Of a stretch of 64,000 bases of DNA, positions 1 to 13,200 are shown piece by piece; the stretch's first letter is position 1; each line of letters opens with the position of its first letter. The notes under the pieces were generated by a model that was not told where the DNA came from, did not search any database, and saw nothing but the letters and a program-made list of their open reading frames with translations. The DNA lies in the NCBI GenBank assembly GCA_002633005.1, contig NMRA01000376.1, positions 333,519-397,518 on the forward strand, given 5' to 3'. A program made the position numbers and the translations under genes. The stretch comes from Phoronis australis (lineage: Eukaryota; Phoronida; Phoronidae).

Positions 1-445
1 GGAGGCAGTGAACTTTATTTGACCCATTGGGATCAGTTAATATTAGCTAACTGTGATGTGCCTTTACGTTTTTGGACATGAGAAAAAGGGGAACCAACCC
101 GCGCTGGTTTTTCGAGTGACGTGGACTGACGTAAATGTGAAGTATACTGCGTGACGTTGGGCGCCTTAGGCGTCTTTTGAAATAAATTCTGTATGCTAAT
201 GATTTGAAAATTAATTGTTCTGATGAAAGGCACGCGGCGTTCACTGATGCGTGCTCGCACGTGAGGTCACGACAGATCTGTCGCAGCTGTGGGACTTTTC
301 AGTGTTGACCAAGGTGATTTCTAGGGAAAAGGTTATAAATTAATGAGTCCAAAACAATTTGATGATGATCGTCATGTGTGTACTATCCTCTATTCAAAAC
401 AAAAACACGCGTTTAAGTATTTATTTAAATAAATAAATAAATATT

Positions 446-735
446 AGTCCCATGTAGCTTTCACATTCGGCTGTGTTCAGTTGGCAAGTACGAAAATCGA
501 ATTGGTGTTCTACTCTCACAAAATCGGTCTCATAATAATCCTTACCGTGATAGGATTCTATTCCCGTTACCAACAATAACATCGAAAACACTAGCGATGC
601 GTGACAGACTTTCTTGTGATCAGCCAGCCCTAAAATTGTCGAAATTCGAAAATGGTGCATTCTCTGTTAATTGAATTGGTAGAGGAAATGGAATCATATC
701 ACGGTAAGGAATATGAGACCAAAATTTTGAGAGAA
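446..735 (-). repeat. Foldback MITE-like element, family A (degenerate)
   Basis: This shares segments such as ACGAAAATCGAATT, AATCGGTCTC and a GTGATAGGATT..TTCC block with the fuller copy at 27375-27700. The arm near 690-720 (ATCACGGTAAGGA) is inverted relative to 541-560. It is degenerate. Confidence 0.6.
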
Positions 736-1149
736 CAAATTTAAAGACCTAGGTCGATGTTCGTTTTAGCAAGCTAGCAGCGCGAAATCCTGCTTTAAAT
801 TCACAAGTTATTGAGTAGTGAAAATTCTTCACATTAGAGCCTTTGTAGATTTTGTGTTGCAGTTTTCAGATATCGTTCTGTCCGTTTTCTCTGCATGAAG
901 GATGAGGGAAACCAGATAACCGCTAAAGTATCTGCCCAGTTCACCCTACCAATGTCTTATTCGGAGACTGGTTTTACGCCAGTTACCCAAAATAACTACA
1001 TATTACCCGGTACTGCTGCGACTGTTGTATTTGTTTTAGATAGGGTTGTCGCTGAAAAGGGTAACATTCAGTTGAATTGACCGTTTATTCCTCCAAGGTA
1101 GTTACTGCAACAATAGAGTTCAAAATTAAATATTCCTAGACTTCAATCT

Positions 1150-1470
1150 CTCATGTTCAATGGGCTTTAAACTTGGCTTTGAGACTATTTACCGCTATAA
1201 ACCTGGTCTCAACCCGTTTCTAACTCAGATGAGACGTGATTTGGGGTTTGCAAAGAATTGACAGTTCGTTATTCGAGACCATGCTCTGCGCATCAAATGA
1301 CACGCCGTGACAAGGCAACTTATAGAGCCTGGTCTCAACCAATAACGAACTACAGTTCTTTCGAAATCACCTCCAATTTGTAGAAACCAATCTCATAACG
1401 GAAAGTGATGTGAATCTAAGGTTTGTTTTTTGTGATGGAAAGTGGGTTCATATAGCCGCGTTAACTGGAC
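1150..1470. repeat. Foldback repeat, family B, copy 1
   Basis: This contains inner inverted arms: AGTTCGTTATT.GAGACC at about 1263-1280 and GGTCTCAACCAATAACGAACT at about 1332-1352. Around them lie the motifs GACACGCCGTGACAAGGCA and CCAATCTCATAACGGAAAGTG, which recur at 14345-14615. It is probably a non-autonomous foldback transposon. Confidence 0.6.
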
Positions 1471-3129
1471 CCGGGTTGAACCATATGCTACATACAGACT
1501 CCCTTATGAAATATACGAAATATACATTTGAAAACAACATTTTATCAAATTTTCTCTCCTCAATCCTTCAAACTGTTATAACTGACTACATACACATTTA
1601 TGCCGTTTGAAAACAATACATTTTCATGAGAATTGAAAATTCCGTTGTTAAGAACGAAACTGGGTGGCTTCGGAGTCCAACCACCGACCTCATCAAGGTA
1701 ATGTAAGTTTTGGTTTAACACGTGACGACTTAAAGAGTAAACTCGAGTTATTTGAGAGCTTGAATTACTTTTGGTGACAAACAAGAAATAAGCAATCAAC
1801 CCCATTAGAAATGCGCACGTGTCCTGATGCGATAACTACACTACTTGTGAGCCCATTACGTGCACAGGTAACCTCAACTCAGTCGCTCAGTGCCGACGCT
1901 TCTGTCTTACCACGAAATTATTTAATGACATAAATAATATACACTTTATTAACAACCATTTCATACTTTGTACAGACAGATAGCGTAACATCTCTATACA
2001 AATCTTGCTATCAAATGTTCTGGTCGGCGAGACAGATGCTTTCTGGTTTTCTATTGTGTCCAAGAATATTTACAAGAAAAATTTAAAGATACTCTTTCCA
2101 CTTTATTTTAGTTTAAAACTTCAAATAAATTGAATTTAAACACAGCAGTCAAAACGTCTTCACGAATGATCCTCTTTCAGTATGATTTCTTCACACTTGA
2201 ATCAAACATAATTTAATTTTTGTTATTTAAGTTAAAATGTTGAATTTATGGTCGTGTATGTGTAAATTGACAGTCACAACAGCAGTGAGCATCTCTATGA
2301 CTTACTGTGAGTGAAAAACGCAAACTGGTCGAATCTAGGGAAGGAGTATCTTTAAGGACGTTTTTGAAACACACAGACCAATATAACTTATTTAGCGCCA
2401 AATGTACAAATTGTCATAGAACGTCCGTGAAAGTCTTTCGGTCGCTGGTTCTAGATTCCTTCAAGTGGTGAAGCGATGAAATACGATAAATAAAACAACA
2501 CTTGTGTCAGTACTACTTCTGTGAACAGCTCTGTTGTTTTTGCCGTTGTTACAAGATCTGTAACAGCGAAAAATCTTGTCTTACAAGATTGATGCGTGAA
2601 GGCACATGGTGTCAAAACAATAAACGATGCGCAAGACATGACGTTATCTCACAAATGTAGGCAACAATTCGTCTCATTTGAGGTGCCTCGAAGAAGTATG
2701 GACGGCGATCTATTAAAACTTATTCCATTGATTCCAATTTTGTACATGCATTTTTGCAGTTGTTGTCAAAGTGCTGAATCCACTGTACCCAGTATTTTGT
2801 TATATTAGATTTCATTGACAGTTGGATTACGGAATAGCTATTATATGCACAGGTTAAATTTTTAATTTGAAACTCACCTGTATTTGGCCCAAGCGCCCCA
2901 CTTGTCATACAGGTATTTTCTCGTGAATAAAACTGAAACAAATCGGGATAAATGAGTCAGCAATTTAGTCTATGTTTTTGCCTATTCCGATACAACAAGA
3001 CGATCGATTACGGGCAAGTTCTAATAATAACCGATGTGTTTAAGCTGGGATTGTTGTCTTCCTGAAACCGCTTTGTGGTAGTGTTGTCGTAACGTTATGT
3101 CTAAAATTCCTAGGTCTATTTACAGCAAC

Positions 3130-3260
3130 CTCTAGCCTATTTACATTTGCACGACGTTTCGGTTGGTCATTTGCAGGTCATCTTCAGGTGTTACAGCGTT
3201 CTTAGAACAAATAGCACGGGTGTATGTCAAACTCAAGGTTCTCGTTGAATAGAATTTAAG
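3130..3260 (-). mobile_element. Possible Penelope-like element terminal fragment
   Basis: On the minus strand the sequence reads ACACCTGAAGATGACCTGCA followed by AATGACCAACCGAAACGTCG (TPEDDLQMTNRNV). It resembles a phrase that often recurs in the terminal repeats of Penelope-like elements as I remember them. No reverse transcriptase is present, so this is a weak call. Confidence 0.25.
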
Positions 3261-4683
3261 TACGTACCTGTTGTTGTTGAGGGGTCTAAATGCAGTACTC
3301 AAACGAGTGTCATTTGTTCCACTGCTCAGAATATCTGGTCCTAGCTGTTCATCTGAAAGAACAAATGCTGCTTTAAGTGATAAATGTGAATAAAATACAA
3401 CTATGCCGAAATCTACATTTCGTGGCAATGGTACAGTCATTTATGTAATCAAACACTTAGCTTGTTTAAAAAGTAACATCTGCACGAATTGATACGAGTT
3501 ATTCAGATCGTTGTGGTTCTGTTCATTAACAAAAGTTGAAAGTCCGTCATGTTTGCGTGTAAAGTAAAAATAGCCTTGGGACTACGTCTGTATTATTAGC
3601 AGTTGTTCTCCTCGAACGCGTCGGAACTTTTTCGTTTAATCATTTAGAGATGCGCTTAAAATCGCAATGGATGCTGCGTTTGTTATACATGATGTTTAAT
3701 CCCCAATACTACCGCGTCATGATTGTTGGACAGTTGCGGTTGTGAATTAAGCACACGTTAAAAATTCATGGTCGCATTCTGAAACCATACACCGTACAAC
3801 GGTCTAGGAGTCGACATTTTGATGAAGAGTGCTTTTCTTTTCACCAGTGAATGCAAATTTATTGTGTTTTCATAGAGTCGAAAATACCTCAGATTAAGAC
3901 CAAGTTTATTGGCTTTTGTAGAATCTTGTGTGAGTGGATATGTTCCAGAGACATCCGCCCTTTCGGACTATTCAATCTCAATTTTTTAAAAAGTTCGACA
4001 CACATCGTGGCGCTGATGTCGATGATTAAAATCATCGGACTGGTGTGTTATAGCTGATGTCCCACCCTATGGACTACTGTCAGCGATGAGAATTGAAAAA
4101 TCTGACAAATTTCTAATCTGAAAACTCTTTCTGAGCAGAATATGCGTATTTCCCTTAACACCTGCCCCTTTTCTTTTGGTTATCGTCCTCACCGATTTGT
4201 ATCCGTAATGACTTCCATGGTCTAGTTGACTAGGTTGTGACTCAATCCACTCTCAAGAACAATGTCTGGATTGGATCATGACTTAGTCAAATACACCATG
4301 ACAGTCGTTACGGGTCCAAGCCTAATTAAAGAATGTCGTGACTGTAGTTACTACACTAATTACAACGTATACATTTGCTCATAAATTATAAAGCAGTTAA
4401 TAAATAATGTACTATACATTGGTGAGCATGCTGAGCTACAGCGCACAACAATGAGCAGATTTTCATTGTCCGCAAACCAGTTTACAAATTTGGAGACTAT
4501 CAATTAATTAGCCAGTAATTTGTTAACACATGTTTACTGCTTGTTTTTCATCGCAGATCATATATTGCGAAATGAAGATGTGGCGGTATTTTAATGTAAA
4601 TCTAAAAAGCGAGACTGCGCGTGCAGATCCCTTCCTCGTAACTGTTGTGACTGTTTTATTAGGCCTCGAATTTGTTTCATTCG

Positions 4684-4951
4684 CTGCACTTGATTGACCA
4701 AGACATTTGATTGGTTTAAAAGCCAAAAGTTGTCATTGAGAACCAATCAGATGTTTTTGACGGTGGAGCCGGTGAAGTCAATCAAGTGTTCCCAGTGGCT
4801 GCACTTAGTTGACTTCGCCAGTTCTGCCGGGTCAAGCGGCTAAACAAACATCTGATTGGTCTGTAAGCCGAAAGTCGTCATCGAGAACCATTCAGCTCTC
4901 TTAGGCGGTTGACGCGGTGGAACCGGTGACGTCAATCAAGTGTACCCAGTG
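4684..4951. repeat. Tandem duplication with CCAAT boxes and hairpin
   Basis: Two diverged copies (about 4684-4797 and 4798-4951) share GCTGCACTT..TTGA, CATTTGATTGGT / CATCTGATTGGT, GTCATTGAGAACCA and GTCAATCAAGTGT..CCCAGTG. In copy 1, TGATTGGTT and AACCAATCA are inverted, giving a hairpin. Copy 2 has GGTGACGTCA, a CRE-like site. Confidence 0.65.
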
Positions 4952-6415
4952 TCAAATTTTGCTTAGTTTTGATTTTGCCTTTGTCAGAAGAAATTAATGA
5001 AATCCTGGAACAAGGTGAGATGACACTTCAAATTGTCCACGACTTCGTTCGAGGTTCCTGGTTCTTACCTTTTGCTTTACACACTTTGAGCATGCTTTGT
5101 GTTAGTTTGGAGTGAAAAGTGCTGTGCTTAATTTGTGTTAGCGAACACTTCCAGTATAATTTCTACTTGTAAAGGAACATTTGAGTTGATGGTATTTCCT
5201 AAGAAGTATGAAAACCGCAAAAACTCTGAAAACCGTGAGTTCGTTATAAAAATGGGAAACCGACTGGTCCAAAACGAAAGCAGGTAAATGATGTCTATTT
5301 TTGTAACAGTGAAATTGTATAGTGTATCCTAAAATAAAACACGTTTACAAAATACTCTGAAATATGAATACCGGAAAATGGTTTTACAAGAAATTTACGG
5401 TGTTTGGGGTCGTATTCCAGTAATACCATTTTTGAAAGGCACAAAAGTTCTGGGAAACGCCACAGTTAACTCTAGTTGCAGAAAAACGACGAATGGGTGT
5501 TTTCAGACTGTGTACAGTCGTCTCTATTACAGCCTGCGTATGTTCTGCACAACGAGTACATCACATGCAACTATTGCATCCTAAGTTTAAATCGAACACA
5601 ATTTCCACTGGAGAAAATTTAGAAACTGTTTTATTGTTCTCTCCGCCTTGGCTCATCAGGTTTGTCGAAAATCCCTCGATATCTGCGCTGGAGCTGCTCA
5701 ACCGGTTGTATTTGGTGCCAGAACTTTAAAATGTTTGTTCAACGCATGAGAGTTATCTACTTTCATTTTCTAGCTTTTGCGCACTCAAAAACAAGGATGA
5801 TTTGCAATAAGAAAAACACTATTAGTTTCTAATAAACCTTTATCTTTGCACTCATATTTTAGAATACTTTTGTTTGCATTTTCGGACACCCTTCAAAACA
5901 TTGAATAATCCAAATTTTGGCTCAAATTCTTTTCGTGTCTAATTTCATTGACTCGTGACGCTTCGCTCATCTGGTTAGAAACAATTGTCGAGGAAAAAGG
6001 GTTAAATATATATTTACTATCACTGAACAGTGCTATTTGGTTATAATTCCAACGAGATTTATTCTAAATGCACGAGAAAATTGTCAATGTGCTGTCTGTA
6101 TATTGTTTAAACACTCGTCAAATCCTCCGTGAATATTACAAGGCACGCATCCGTTAAGACGTGAATGAAAGTAGTAACGATTTCTGTTGATCACGAAAGA
6201 TTAATTTCCTTACCTCTCTATACGTTTTTTGTCGCTGCTTAATTTATTTTTGATACCGGACTCTACTTTATATTTATAAAATAGGCCTACTTTCATTAAG
6301 CACCGCGCTTCTGCAGACTAGGCGGACTTCTTTAACGGCTTATTTTGTGAAAAATTGTATGATGAAAAAACAGCAGCGATGAGTAGGGTCTGCGAAAATA
6401 CAATATTCATTAATT

Positions 6416-6421
6416 TTTATT
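6416..6421 (-). promoter_or_regulatory. Possible Irx polyadenylation signal
   Basis: A canonical AATAAA on the minus strand lies about 395 nt downstream of the exon 5 stop codon. AT-rich DNA gives such hexamers often, and another occurs near 6243, so this is only the first plausible site. Confidence 0.35.
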
Positions 6422-6814
6422 TAGCGTCGTTAATTTCCTGAAACTGCCAGCTATTTCTACATACAATCATTTGATGTCTACCACAAACTCTTTCGGTAAC
6501 CTCGTATTCGCAGTGTTGTAATCAACTGCTGGTTTCATTTCGCGCCCTTAGGGATCTTTCTGTTTTTAAAACGACGAAGCTTGCCGGAGATAGATTGGCG
6601 TGCAGCATTTTTTGCGGAAGACTGCTCTTTTATACACCACACAATCGAGTGTTTTGTGCAAACACCACAGACTCTTTATGGAAATACCTCTTGTCCCGAG
6701 ATGGTCGATAATCATTTCAAATCTGACTCAACTTACAACCATGTTTTATGATATGTATGTACTTGAATATGAAACAAAATTTCACCTCATTACGGGACGT
6801 AAAATAAACTCGTT

Positions 6815-7233
6815 TCACTCACTTGTTGAAGGGGTTGACAATGCACTGGTATCTCTGTGTAAAAGGTAACTCCCGCCACTGAAGTCGCTCCGCTGTTGTG
6901 CGCCATTTGTCGTCTGCCCGTGATTTGCTCCCCTGTACGGGTGGTATCCACCCACGGAATTCCTGTAGGGCCATTGGAGAGAAGGGGATGTCTGGCCGGG
7001 GCTCGTGTGTTGCGGTGGCACCAGAGCTGGTGGGGACGATCTCTTCGGCTGTGACGGGCTATTTGCGGTGGCGACGTGTGCTAGCGACCAGATCCGAGGT
7101 TTACAGGGGTCCGAGGTGTCCACACCTTGCTGTCCCAGTGTTTCTTTCACCTGCTCCGGTGACCCCAGGCCACTGGCAGTCACGTGAGTGTCTGTGCTAC
7201 ACGTACTTTCATCGCCTTGTTTCTGTGCACAAT
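6815..7233 (-). CDS. Irx: Irx coding exon 5 (IRO box and C-terminus)
   Basis: This exon begins after a strong acceptor, a long pyrimidine run ending TTTCCAG at 7234-7237. Phase 1 joining to exon 4 gives an aspartate and then an uninterrupted 138-codon frame. It contains [13 protein letters not shown], the IRO box diagnostic of Iroquois proteins, followed by a Pro/Ser-rich stretch with [10 protein letters not shown] and a terminal STPSTSE. An in-frame TGA lies at 6817-6815. The sequence CAA/GTGAGT at 6823 could act as a donor, so a further short 3' exon cannot be excluded. Confidence 0.85.
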
Positions 7234-10200
7234 CTGGAAAGGAACGATGAACATGAATACAGATTTATATGAAATGATGAGAATTGTTCCTTTATTTAGG
7301 ACTTTCAACAAAAATGATAAATTCTCCTGTTCTTTAACGTGTAATGCCTATTCGCAAGTTACTTAGATATTTCAAGACGAAGACGACATTTAAAGTAAGG
7401 ATGATTTCTCCTTCTCGAAACTAAATTACAATCATAATTTTATTAGTGGTATTTAAGGCCAAAGCGTATTTATTTTATTCCACAAAATTTCAGTATAATA
7501 TTGATGTGTTATTTCTAAATTCATGTAATATAGTTCTCAGTCTCGTAAACTGTTCATCAGATTGAAGAATGATTGCTCATTACATGTGCCAACCCTTGAC
7601 CTGAGAATGACCCCCAGATAAACTCGCACAAAATTAAGACCCTGCTGAGTTGTACCATTTGAACAACTCGTGAAGTTATTGAACTGGCATCCAATGGAAT
7701 TCGGACAACATAACCTTTGAACTTAATTTTTAGCGAATAGTGACTAAGGAATGCTCTGCGGCATTTTTGTTGTAAAAGTCAATTTGCCCTCGGTTATTTG
7801 CACACTGTGGTATTTTTAGTTACCCAGTTTATCTCAATACTAAAGCAGATTTTACACTGTGCTCTTCAGAATATTTTTAATTCTCCACGTAAAATGCCTC
7901 TACCAAACCTATCAATTGTAATTGTTTTTCGCTTAACAAATTTCTTTCCATTTGTGGTCAAGTACAATTACCATAAGCCCGTGGTTTATTTTTCTACAGA
8001 AGAAATTTAAAATTAATTTACACGGACATTTTAGCCTTTCAATGTTTTCCTGTGCAGACCACTTAGGAGACGTGGTCAGGTTTGGCAGTATTCCCTCGGG
8101 ACCGCCAGATTTCCACACGGCGACGCCGAGTGCATCGGTTATTCAAGGTGGCAGTGTCACGCAACAACATCGGCAATTATAAGAAAACACTAATTAGAAT
8201 GTGTTCGACACTGTACAACTTGTATTGCCAACGAGTTGTATACAGCCATTCAAGCTCCAATTGCACTTGTTACAATGAAATTAATTATTTATTGTCCTAA
8301 TTTCTCGACATGTAATCAATGATTACCTTGTATTAGCCCAGAAACGTCTCATTACAAAACAAATTCATTGAAGTGTCTGTGTTAAGACATCGGGAAGTGG
8401 CCGTTCGTTTTTAAAAGCGGTTGCAGAGGTGACGGGTTTGTGTAGTCCTGGGTAAAAGAGTTGATTCTATAAGTTGAGTCAAGTTGTCAGTGGTTTATTT
8501 GTTGTTTTCTCTAATTATAGGATGTTAACTTCAAATTATTCGTTTTTCGTGTTTCTCTACTGGTTATCGTTTATTAAGACTAAGGTTTTAACACGTAGAA
8601 AGAACACAATCGTGAAGCATGTTAAAAGTAGTAATGCCCGCTCTACCCAGGCGTATTAACCAGTGTGACTATTACGTTGGGCCTTATATGTGTTACAGAT
8701 AGCCGTAGTTGAAACTAATAGAAGTTATTTGGTGTTTCAACCTTCTAAATTTTGTTCAAATTGAGACTGCCTATTTTTGGGGTTCCGAACGCAACCTCAA
8801 TTCCTTCAAAAAACGTTGCAGTCTCATGTGAGTCTCCATTAATTGTTTTTTGTTTGTATGTGCGAAAGCACCTGACCTTTCGGTCCAAGCCACGGCAGAT
8901 AGTTGGTCCACGCAGGGCGTCGACCTACATTTGTGGCTCCAGTGACATTGTTTTGAATCAAGTTAACAACTCTGCGAGGTACATCAATTGTCACAGTGCC
9001 ATTTAGGAAACATTTAAAAAGTGGAAAACGAGTGGTATTTTATATTATGCAATTATATAAGCGATAATGTGTGACCGCTTCACAAGGCGAAATGGAAACT
9101 GGCACTTAAGCACGGCTAAGTCGCAGATTTTGGTAAATATTTATTAGGGAGAAAATTGCTGTAATTAGCCACTTGAAGGTTTTCAGATAAAGTTTCAGTT
9201 TGATTGGCACTTAATATAAAAGAAAGCTCTCTCTGGACAGATTGTAAGCGAAGTCTGTGTATCAGTGCATTACAAAGCCAATGTTTATCACCAGTGAACT
9301 GAGCTGAACCGTTCGTCAAAACGATAAAAGTGCACCAAAGTACTGCCGTGTGTTCACTTTGCACTGAATGTTCTATGAGCGCCTACTTCGAAATGTCATA
9401 ATAGAATAGTTCTCGCGTCTGGTGAGTTCATGTTTCTGAAGCCAACTGAGAGTGTCTCGAATGAAAACCCCTTTGACGTTCCGCTTCATGAGATCATGGT
9501 TCTGTACGTTTGCATATGATGTAAATTTCCTTTTGATACACAACGCTAACTTTACTGTAAATTTCTTTACAACGAAGTTCATTTAGTTTTTGTTTATTAT
9601 TTTACAATACCTTTTTAAAACGAATTTATTGTAACTACATCGCACCGCAGAACTCTGGATATCAGCTTCTCTTAACCTAGTCAGACAAAACTATCGAAAT
9701 TCCCATCACTGCCTTCGTCGCCCAGCGAGAAATATCAGGAATTATGATCAGATGTCACATGCTAATATCGGGAAGTTTAGCCGGGAACCGCCGGTGATAC
9801 TATGCTACGCAAAGTAGTGTTTAAATGCCGTCCTACCCCGGCCAAGGGTCAACGAGGCTAGATATGCATGTCATTCTGTGCGGGAGACGTGAGACTATTA
9901 TATGAGATGGAGTTCGCTGCCTCGCTCTTTCTCTCCGAAACTGGACACTGTTTGGAGAGATCTTTGAATGACTTTTGACATTGTCAAGAGTCATCTAACA
10001 CAGAGCCTATATTCAGCACTCAACCACCTTAACAAAGTCTTAATAGAGTTAATTAATTAGAACAATAAACATGCCAATTATCTTGCTTGTTGATCGACTA
10101 CAAGCCGTCCCAAGTTCTTAGCCCAGACTGGGTGACATAATACCATAATGCCGTTCTTGGGCAATATTCGGGAGAACACGCGACGAGAACAACTGAATTA

Positions 10201-13200
10201 CTCAATTCATATCGCACCACAGCGACTAACACTACCAATTAATGGTGTTTAACAACGCCTATAATAATAATTCGTCATGTTCTCATGTTTTTATTGTAAG
10301 GGTTTTGCAACTAACGGCACGTCTTCCCTGTTTCGCGTGCTGCTTATGGTTATCTTTACAAGCTCCGCTGTGATACACATATTAACATTCTTGCCGACAG
10401 CATTATTGAAATCGAGAACATGGCCACCGTAACAATAGACCAACGTATACAAATTTTGCATTGAGTGAAAATCTTAGTTGTGGTGGTACGCTAAATATTG
10501 TAGTATTTGTGTGTGATCGATAATCTCGTGTTGTTGCCACTATCATAAACGAATGAATAAATAAATAAAATACATAATTACCGCGTAGATATTGACGAGT
10601 GACCATCAAATTACCACAACCCGTTAAAGTCAATTGTCCAGGATTATCTTATCGAAGATATTTTGTCAAAACACACGAATTATTTTCTATTTAACCTTGG
10701 CAATATTATGGACAAAATAAACAGAGACGAATGATAAGCAAGTGGCAGTCACCATTAAGTGACACCTATGATTTTAAACGTCGAGATAAATCTGCACAAG
10801 GGGTCTGTGTTGACGGGGCTATAATTCGGGAATGTTTTGTTTATGTCTGTGCTGCATTATACACCAGTCATCGAGGATGACTGATGACAATTTCTGCCCT
10901 TCTTTTGTCGACCCCACCCTCTACGACCGTTCTGTGTGCTACGAGGTATCAAAATCGTTTACATATTTTTAAGGCTTCTTATTATTAATAATACAAAGTT
11001 AGTACATGAACAAGTCGATTTCACGCGCGCCCTTTACGACCCTTCTTTTTGCTAGAATATCTGTGTTCCAGGGTATAAAATACATTTCGACAATTTAAAA
11101 AATTTACGAAATTATTGGTAACAAAGACGACTCTCTAATTGTAATAATTGCCATCTACCTTGTCTTTAAAATATTCCTGCTGGATCAAAGTGAATTTGTT
11201 GATGTGAGTGTCCATAAATAGGTACCTCGTTACTGAGGACAACATCATTCCGGAACATAATACTACAGAACCATTGTGAACCACACATTGAACGAGAATG
11301 GGAATTTCGCCGTCACTAATTTAGATCTTAGAATGAGTTGTTTGTAAAATATGTTCACTTTGTAAATTACATCCCTATATGTATTTGCGACACTGTTCTA
11401 CCTTTGAACGATTTCATAACGTGAAGAATGAAGTTATGTGCCATTCAAGCTGTAGCGACCATTTTGTTGGTGCGACACCAGAAATTGAAAAATTTATGTT
11501 GAAGTTCTGCATAAAATTCTTTTCATTTAAAAATGACCCCAAGCTGAAAGATCGCCATTTTGGGAATAACGTTTAAATTGTTTTGCATTAAAATTCGTTT
11601 TGTGAAATATGTAACTAAAAGGGTCATCTTCAATTTAAATCGGCATAGTTCTGAGGATAACACTAACGCCTTATCACAGTTAGCATTATCTTGGCGACAA
11701 AAAACGTCATTTTCATCTGCCCCACATCCAGTCGGCTACAGCAATTTGTGCCGGACTGCGTTCCGTAAACGCAAGACAAATGCCAGTAAGGCTAGTGTGA
11801 TCACGTGCTTCGCTTGTAAGGAATGGCAATATCTCCCAAGAATTGCGTGGTCTCGTGTTTTCGCGAGTGTCTTGGTTCCACGGAACCCAGGCCTGGTTAA
11901 ATTTTCCACTATTAGATTAGAAACGCTACTGTAAATTCCAGGCGCTTGAATGAATCAAGTGTCGATCGCACGTCAAATCTTAATCTCATGTGAAACTTTA
12001 AAAATACTTAAGAGGCTACAGTTGATATATTTGTTTATTAGTACATGACATATGATTGTGAAAATGATGATTTAACCTGTAAAATGTTTCCGAGGCACAG
12101 TACCAACGTCTCATCCTTGTAGGCTCTTAGTGATACATTTTATTAGATTCGTTCCTCTGCCAAAATTGTTAACAGTCCTTTCAAAGTGATTGGGAATTTT
12201 GTGTAATTTTAGTTTTAACGGTAATCTTTAGGGAAATCTTTTATTTCTTGTGTTTTTGAACCCCGTTTAGCACGAAAATGCGTCACTTTTAATACTCTCC
12301 TTTCATTACTACAGAGCTAAAAATAAAAAATACAGTAAAACAAAAATTTACAATCCTCCCACACGGCTTAGCCTTTTCAATAGCTGTTCCATGTTATTTT
12401 TAACCCACAGCAAACTAAATCCGTTTATCGTCCAACAATTGGCATTGGTGTGTTCTAAAAAGAGCTCACAATTAAACGATGTATTTTTGTATCGGCCCCT
12501 TGTTTTTACAACGCTCAACCTATGATTCTGTCTGTAGGTGGAACTTAAACATAGCCTATATTATTTTTGTAGATGCTACGCATTAGTTATTCCAGCACAA
12601 CATTTTTATCTTTACTTGATCGTTGCTCAATGGCTCAGTTCGAATTTCCGATCATCGATTCGGATACAAGAGTAAAGTTTTAGAGTCTGACTGGTCTCTA
12701 AGAAAACATCGCTCTTCGGTCCTGGATAGATAGGTCAACAATGGGGGGATTAGTCGCTGTTCGGCTCTTTTGAAGAACTCTTCGTCTGTAAACAGTTTGC
12801 AGGTGTCTGAATTTTTTAATTTACAACCAATGAAGGGAAAAGAACTCGAAGAAACAATTCGAAAGAAATGGAAAGTTAAGAGTAAGCACTTACGTTTTTT
12901 ATTAACATGTTTGTTTATTTATTTGAATGTTGACTGCAATGTCTCCGTCACCGTGGCATCATGTTGTGCATTTCCCCGATTCCTTGTCTGCTTATACCTT
13001 TCCAATTGTTTTCAAACTTTTCTGGCTGCGTTTTAACTGCGTGTGTAATTAGGAATCGCTTCATTAATTTAAGGAAACATTCTAAGCATGCTGCAAGTAA
13101 CGGAAATCGACACAATAGCACGGTTGATTTTCCGCCCTTAATAGCCAGACCAGCGACTTCCTTTTATTGTCTCTGTCAATCCTTAAGTTATAATCTCAGT

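Larger units (their letters stand above)
1..6814. other. Irx 3' flank, no confirmed gene
   Basis: There is no gene that I can support here. The stretch holds an AT-rich TATT/AATA microsatellite near 420-445, foldback repeats (446-735, 1150-1470), a possible Penelope-related fragment (3130-3260) and a CCAAT-rich duplication (4684-4951). An open frame at 895-1080 (+) has coding-like composition (SYSETGFTPVTQNNY) but no recognisable family or clear splice partner. Confidence 0.6.

Noticed and set aside
6898-7272. 124-codon plus-strand open frame
   Set aside because: It is antisense to Irx exon 5, whose IRO box and strong acceptor identify the real coding strand.
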